The position numbers were made by a program, and so were the translations under genes. This document shows positions 59,421 to 64,000 of a stretch of 64,000 bases of DNA, piece by piece. The DNA is from Carposina sasakii (taxonomy: Eukaryota; Arthropoda; Insecta; Lepidoptera; Carposinidae). Numbering within the stretch: position 1 is the first letter of the stretch; each line of letters opens with the position of its first letter. The DNA is taken from the NCBI GenBank assembly GCA_014607495.2, contig CP053153.1, positions 496,001-560,000 of the forward strand. Direction: 5' to 3'. The notes below the pieces were generated by a model. It had not been told where the DNA came from. It did no database searches and was given only the letters and a program-made list of their open reading frames with translations.

Positions 59421-60300
59421 AATTCCAATAATCATTATTTTGGTTAATATTGCGTTGATAAAGGTCTCCTATTATATTTTTTCTCATATACCTTCCATGT
59501 ACAGACTGCGATCCGTAACATTTTTATTATATGTATATTCTGAAAAAGATGATGGACTCTCTCAGCCAGGTGACAGCTGATAATATTAATGTTTTCTTTA
59601 GCATTTTCAATATTATTCTTCAAAATTTGAGTATTAGTATACTAACTAATAGGTATATGTAAATAATCAACAATTGAATGGCAATGAATACGATTTTCCA
59701 GCATTCAAAAAACCGAGCGGAACTAAGTCTTTAAAATATACTCTGCAAAAACACTTACATGTACGTACTAGATAAATAAACGTCATATACATCTACATAT
59801 GTGAGGGTTCTGTACACAGAACAGATCGATAGCAAACATCGAGCAAGTCGATGAGACTAATCGAGTTTTCAGTCTCCAGTTATTCTATTTGAAGCCCGCG
59901 ATAACTTTTGAGATATTTATATTAGACGACACGATGTAATACGACCAGTTTCATAAGACTTTAGGTTTAGGATTATCGTACTACAAGGGTAGGCACCTAC
60001 TGTTTATTATATTGTATAGGTATATAAAAAACGCAGATGATTTAGAAATATAAATGATATATCATCATCATCTGTAACCGTATGTAACTCATACATTCGA
60101 GTATGTGTCAGCACTATCTCTCGAGTTTCACTTTTATTAAGACCTTTTACTTTTATTATCCAGGTATGAAATATGTCATGTCAGTGCCCCATAGAAATCT
60201 TACATTATCAATAGTTATTTTTTATATAAATACTGCCTGATTTGGTATTCAGTTCAGTATTTTCCACTAGCTATAAACATTCTATTCTGGTAAGAGACTA

Positions 60301-60365
60301 TGACGTGCCCTGGGGGAGGCCTACGTACAGCAGTGGAATGCAATAGGCTGAAGAAGAAGAAGAAG
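60301..60365 (+). mobile_element. Retroposon family B copy 7, 3' end only, with target-site duplication
   Basis: Only the last ~50 bases of B plus (GAA)n. AAGAGACTA flanks it (60292-60300, 60366-60374), so even this 65-bp piece is a genuine 5'-truncated insertion. Confidence 0.8.
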
Positions 60366-60374
60366 AAGAGACTA

Positions 60375-61164
60375 ATGTCAAAAATCTCTATACAACACAA
60401 TGCTTCACTTACCTATATCATGGTGATCGAAAATTCCGAAATCATTCCAACCGACCCGATTAAATTGGCGTCGTGTAAACGGCTCGTAATCTACATCCCA
60501 GCAGTAAGCACCTGTCTGCCGTCTACACGACAAGTATTGACGTACAGCCGGTAGCTATGCCAGCACTTCATGTATAGAATTCTAGTTGAAAATATTTATA
60601 AGCACGAATATGATTAGCTTCTTACCTGGTGAATAAACATGTATTGGGCTATTACAAAACAATTTAGACAGTGTTTCAGCTTGTAACATGTATTTTATTT
60701 TTTAAATTTATTTTTCTGCTTAATGTCATTTTTAAACAATGTTTAATTTAAGACATGGTTTTGTAATAAAACTGCTAGTTCTTCGTCTATCTTTTCAATA
60801 TGCTTTATATACCTATAGGTATATACATAAAATACCTGAGGTAGCCTACACCCACTTTTAGCATAGTAAGGACCATAGAGAAGGTATAAAAGGGGAAGTG
60901 GGTCTATGAACTGAGTCGTGTGGCAATCGAGAGGCCATAACGTCATGATAGGGGAGGAGCTTCAGGGCCAGTGTGTGTAACGCAGTAGCTGTAACCACAC
61001 GCTTATGCAAGTAGTTTGGCTAGTCACTACAAGGTGGTCTCTATGTAAATGGGCAGGGCTACAGTGTTAGGATGCTCCCCTCGTCCCATACTTCACCCCC
61101 GCTCAGCGGCACACTATTTTTGTATGAAAATATACTACGCCGCTGCTCCTCTTTTATTTCTTCT
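60375..61164. other. Non-genic stretch
   Basis: No recognised gene or repeat ends; short frames of 67-84 codons are unremarkable. Confidence 0.45.
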
Positions 61165-61291
61165 CCATGGTAAGGACAGATGTAAAAGATCTGTGACAAG
61201 TTGCTGGCTCATCGTTGAGAGAATACACCTAAGTTCCTTAGTCGACATGCACTGAATAAGGTGCGTGTATTCTTGTAAAGCTCCACATCAG
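61165..61291 (+). repeat. Repeat family A copy 16
   Basis: 'GGACAGATGTAAAAGATCTG', 'GACAAGTTGCTGGCTCATCG', 'AGTTCCTTAGTCGACATGCA' and 'TGTATTCTTGTAAAGCTCC' give the 3' two-thirds. Confidence 0.65.
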
Positions 61292-62722
61292 AAATAGCTT
61301 TATATATTACCGAAGCCCGATGAGCAGAACCAGAAATAATCTAATAACAACCATGAACTTATAAGGAATAACGAACAGTGTTGTGACTACATAGAGTGAC
61401 GCATTCATAGTAATCTCGGCAACTATATTCCATGGAGTAGGGATGTGTATTGACGCGTAATTTGCACACACATACAAACCATAGTAACCTCGGAGCATAC
61501 TGGAAAATACATGCCCACATGCCCAACGCGCCGCCATTTCGGTGCTTCAATCTGTGCAGTGACAGCATTACGTCCGTTGTTCTTTATACGTTCATGATAA
61601 CAACATTTAAGTTTAGTAACATCAATGAAAATTAAATGATTGAGGTGACAATAAATGCAGACCTGCGATCGTCGATGTAGACTACACAGCGTAGAATAAA
61701 CCAATCACTATCTAATTGTAACCTGCCCCCCTAGCATGACCACGCATCGTGGATATCTTATCGTATTATCTCTATACAAAATTCAACATGGCGGCTATAT
61801 TTGGGTCATTTTCAAAATAATTGCTCATTTCAGAAATGTTACTTTTATGTCACAATAACATAAAAGTAACATAAAAGAAAACAAGGGCTGCATTCACAGT
61901 GGTAAATAAAACAGTTTTTTAGTATTTAATATTGTAATAATTAATCAAACACGTACACGTACATTATTATGTACAGTTCGTGAGGTTTAAGCCGAGCTTT
62001 GCATTTGTGTGAGTGTGCACATAGACACAGGTTAGGTTTATATCGGCGTAACTCCGTCGCGCTCCTACATTTCTTTAAGTCACTCACATGAATAGCTAGC
62101 TTAGCGTAGACCCCGCGGCTGTACTGGACATAGTGAACATAAACATGAAACATACAAAATAATGACAATAATAAAACCGTCAGGGTTATGTTTAATTTGA
62201 AGATGGTTACTCAGTTAATCATAAATCGAAAATAAAAATATAATATTAAAATGCGAACTTTGAACATTCTCTCTATCGTCATGATAATACTGCACGATTA
62301 ACTTCCTAATATTTATATATAATGTCTGCCTATTCATACATGAAATATTTTAACAGTAGCTTCTTAAGTCGTATCTAAAGATACAAAACAACAACAAAAA
62401 AATATTTTAAGTGTTTTTCTTTTTACGAAATTATTATAATTCAATTTTTTTTTTATATATTTTGCATAAAACCTTTAATGAAAACCCCTTAAATGAAAGT
62501 AAATAAATAAACGTTCTGAATGTTAAAGGTCAAAAAATAAGAAACCAGTATTTATTTTGTAGCTCAAGTAATTTTAAATTATTTAATGTAAATATATTTA
62601 ATAAAATTAGAAAAAAACTTTTGAAATGGCTTCGTTATAACCGTCTAACAGTTAAAAACCGTTAGATGATACCCTTAAAATATTTCGTGTATGAATAGGT
62701 AGACCTTATATAACTATACATA
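61292..62722. other. Non-genic stretch downstream of the transposase-like frame
   Basis: 61837-61850 and 61858-61871 form a perfect 14-bp hairpin (TGTTACTTTTATGT arm) with a 7-base loop. 62340-62720 is very AT-rich and may be the element's 3' flank. No further gene. Confidence 0.45.
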
Positions 62723-63868
62723 TTATTCACTATCGCTACTAAAAAGATCCCAGAAATTTCTCTTCAAATCAACCGTAGAAACATTATAATATTTTGATGG
62801 CTTTTTAACCATCTTTGCTAGATCCTTAGGTTTAAAATTTACTTTAATATCAGATAAAATAGTAACATTTGAAGTAGATGCATTACTGACATGATAATGA
62901 TTACTTTCTCCTATAGGTTCGACATCATCAGAATTAGGTAAAACTTTATTGGTTACTAACATCTCTAGGTCTTCTTGCTCAGATTCACTTTCAGATGTAG
63001 ATTCTATAACAAGTCGTTTTGCTCTTGAACGTTTAACATGATCAGTAATTAATTTGTGACTTTTTATGGCATAACATTGGCAAATATTGGGCTTTAAACA
63101 AAAGCAGCTTAAAATTCGATATTGAATTATATTATCTTCGTTTGGTATTACTTGGTGTATTTTTTGCGTATTTGGAACGGCCACAAATTTACAACCCTCA
63201 ATTTGATTTTCTATTCTCAATATGTCCTCCTGATCAATAAGAAATAATTTTACAGTGGTAGCAGTATTGTGTTCAAGTAATTGAATCGCAGTTTCAGCAT
63301 CAGGTATATCATGTCCGTATGATATTTGTTTATCTAACAATCTTTTTACTACTCCCCCAACCCCATCCGCTGCACCCTTCCCATGGGCCGCTTCAAAAAA
63401 ATTCCAGGTTGCAAAAATAAAACCATAAGATTCTATCATTTTGGTAAGAAGGGCAAAGTTCTTCTTTTGCCTGTATTGACTTGACGGACCATCTGAGAAG
63501 AAATGTATAGTGTCTTTCAAAGGAAATCTATGTTTAATGTCACGCATCAGGGGCTCCAAGTGAGCCCAGATCGATTCCGGTGTGTGTTTGTTGCAGTAGG
63601 AAAATGTACAAAATGATTCGGGATCAGTTTCATCATTATATATAATGCTTGTGTGCAAGGTGATTTGTGAATGTGATGCTCCAAAATGTACTGCTTGTAT
63701 TTCATTATGAAATTTGCAATTATAATTTTCTGAGAAGTCACAATGTAGCATAATTTCATTTCTTTGTAAATTCTCCTTCAATGATTTATAAATTTTGTAT
63801 TGATGTGAAATGTTGTAAATATGAATTTTAAAGCCTCTTAATTCCGTGTCAATTTTATATTCAGTAAG
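62723..63868 (-). CDS. Transposase-like protein, C-terminal portion (partial, frameshifted upstream)
   Basis: Open on the minus strand from 63868 to the stop at 62723. It is the only long frame in the window: 352 codons counted from the TTG at 63781 and about 29 more in frame upstream, with no ATG initiator at that point. Motifs, numbered from 63781: 'HCDFSENY' (D15), 'HFFSDGPSSQYRQKKNF' (D97) and 'TWNFFEAAHGKGAADGVGG' (E130, H133, D139). This D-D-E spacing suits an RNase-H-fold transposase; that role is inferred. Later come 'CFCLKPNICQCY', a possible metal site, and an acidic Ser/Glu run ('ESTSESESEQEDLE'). The family is, from memory, multicopy in arthropods and annotated as uncharacterised. 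Codon use is strongly AT-biased, like its surroundings. Confidence 0.75.
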   Translation of the reverse strand, partial: LTEYKIDTELRGFKIHIYNISHQYKIYKSLKENLQRNEIMLHCDFSENYNCKFHNEIQAVHFGASHSQITLHTSIIYNDETDPESFCTFSYCNKHTPESIWAHLEPLMRDIKHRFPLKDTIHFFSDGPSSQYRQKKNFALLTKMIESYGFIFATWNFFEAAHGKGAADGVGGVVKRLLDKQISYGHDIPDAETAIQLLEHNTATTVKLFLIDQEDILRIENQIEGCKFVAVPNTQKIHQVIPNEDNIIQYRILSCFCLKPNICQCYAIKSHKLITDHVKRSRAKRLVIESTSESESEQEDLEMLVTNKVLPNSDDVEPIGESNHYHVSNASTSNVTILSDIKVNFKPKDLAKMVKKPSKYYNVSTVDLKRNFWDLFSSDSE

Positions 63869-63999
63869 TCATATCTGATTGATTTGTTTTTGCAAATATC
63901 ACATGTTGAATACATGCACTTTTGGGAGTATAAATCACACACTGTAGACTTTATAACGGTGTCCAAAGTATCACCGTCCTTAAAATTTTTTAGTGTTTT
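63866..63999 (-). pseudogene. Upstream part of the same transposase-like frame, one base out of register
   Basis: A second minus-strand frame is open from the window edge to about 63850 and reads 'LDTVIKSTVCDLYSQKCMYS', then 'TCDICKNKSIRYDL'. The Cys spacing (CxxC after an earlier pair) suits a zinc-binding segment before the DFSENY domain. It passes into the main frame only by a one-base shift near 63866-63870, where the main frame meets TGA (63869-63871). Either the copy is dead or the base is a sequence error. The protein continues beyond 64000. Confidence 0.6.
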
Positions 64000-64000
64000 T

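Noticed and set aside
1..64000. CRISPR array, bacterial operons or phage
   Set aside because: No regular spaced repeats and no dense coding; the sequence is clearly animal-type with SINEs, MITEs and intron signals.

Overview
The window looks like lepidopteran (moth or butterfly) genomic DNA: AT-rich, intron-like or intergenic, and packed with decayed mobile elements. The pointers are tRNA-headed SINEs, many short TA-flanked MITEs, Helitron-like ends with a hairpin before CTAG, an RTE-type LINE tail and a short CCTAA (TTAGG) run. The order is inferred from repeat style, not from a recognised host gene. Most long open frames are translations of repeats.

Only two places carry convincing protein-coding signal. 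(1) At 46.5-48.9 kb there is a compact gene model for a small secreted peptide: TATA box, non-coding first exon ending in GTAAGT, an exon encoding a signal peptide, and a last exon that can be read in two frames depending on the 3' splice site. One reading ends in an RLRF-Gly-Lys tail (RFamide-like); the other gives a 54-residue, basic, leucine-rich, probably helical tail. The promoter and first exon are present twice in tandem. (2) At 62.7-64.0 kb, on the minus strand, lies the C-terminal part of a transposase-like protein (DFSENY, SDGPSSQYR and HGKGAADGVGG motifs). It has one frameshift at about 63.87 kb and runs off the right edge.

The rest is a repeat landscape. About 18 pieces of one ~220-bp dispersed family (A) are scattered throughout, several broken by later insertions. 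A second retroposon family (B) ends in (GAA)n or (GAT)n and has clear target-site duplications at 11.5, 29.8 and 60.3 kb. A third (C, 26.2 and 49.4 kb) has a 10-bp duplication at 26.2 kb. A 5'-truncated RTE-like LINE sits at 38.35-38.71 kb between perfect 17-bp duplications. Terminal-inverted-repeat elements lie at 0.1, 3.0, 13.1, 19.9, 23.1, 24.6, 33.0, 56.7 and 57.8 kb. Large foldbacks lie at 8.7-10.1 and 27.9-28.6 kb, and a near-perfect 44-bp-arm hairpin at 37.8 kb. Helitron-like copies lie at 5.1, 58.2 and 59.2 kb.

Between the repeats, several GC/CpG-richer pockets without open frames (about 18.85, 26.5, 38.9, 52.75 and 54.0 kb) are possible conserved regulatory DNA. The expected picture is a gene-poor intergenic region or very long intron, with one small peptide gene inside it.
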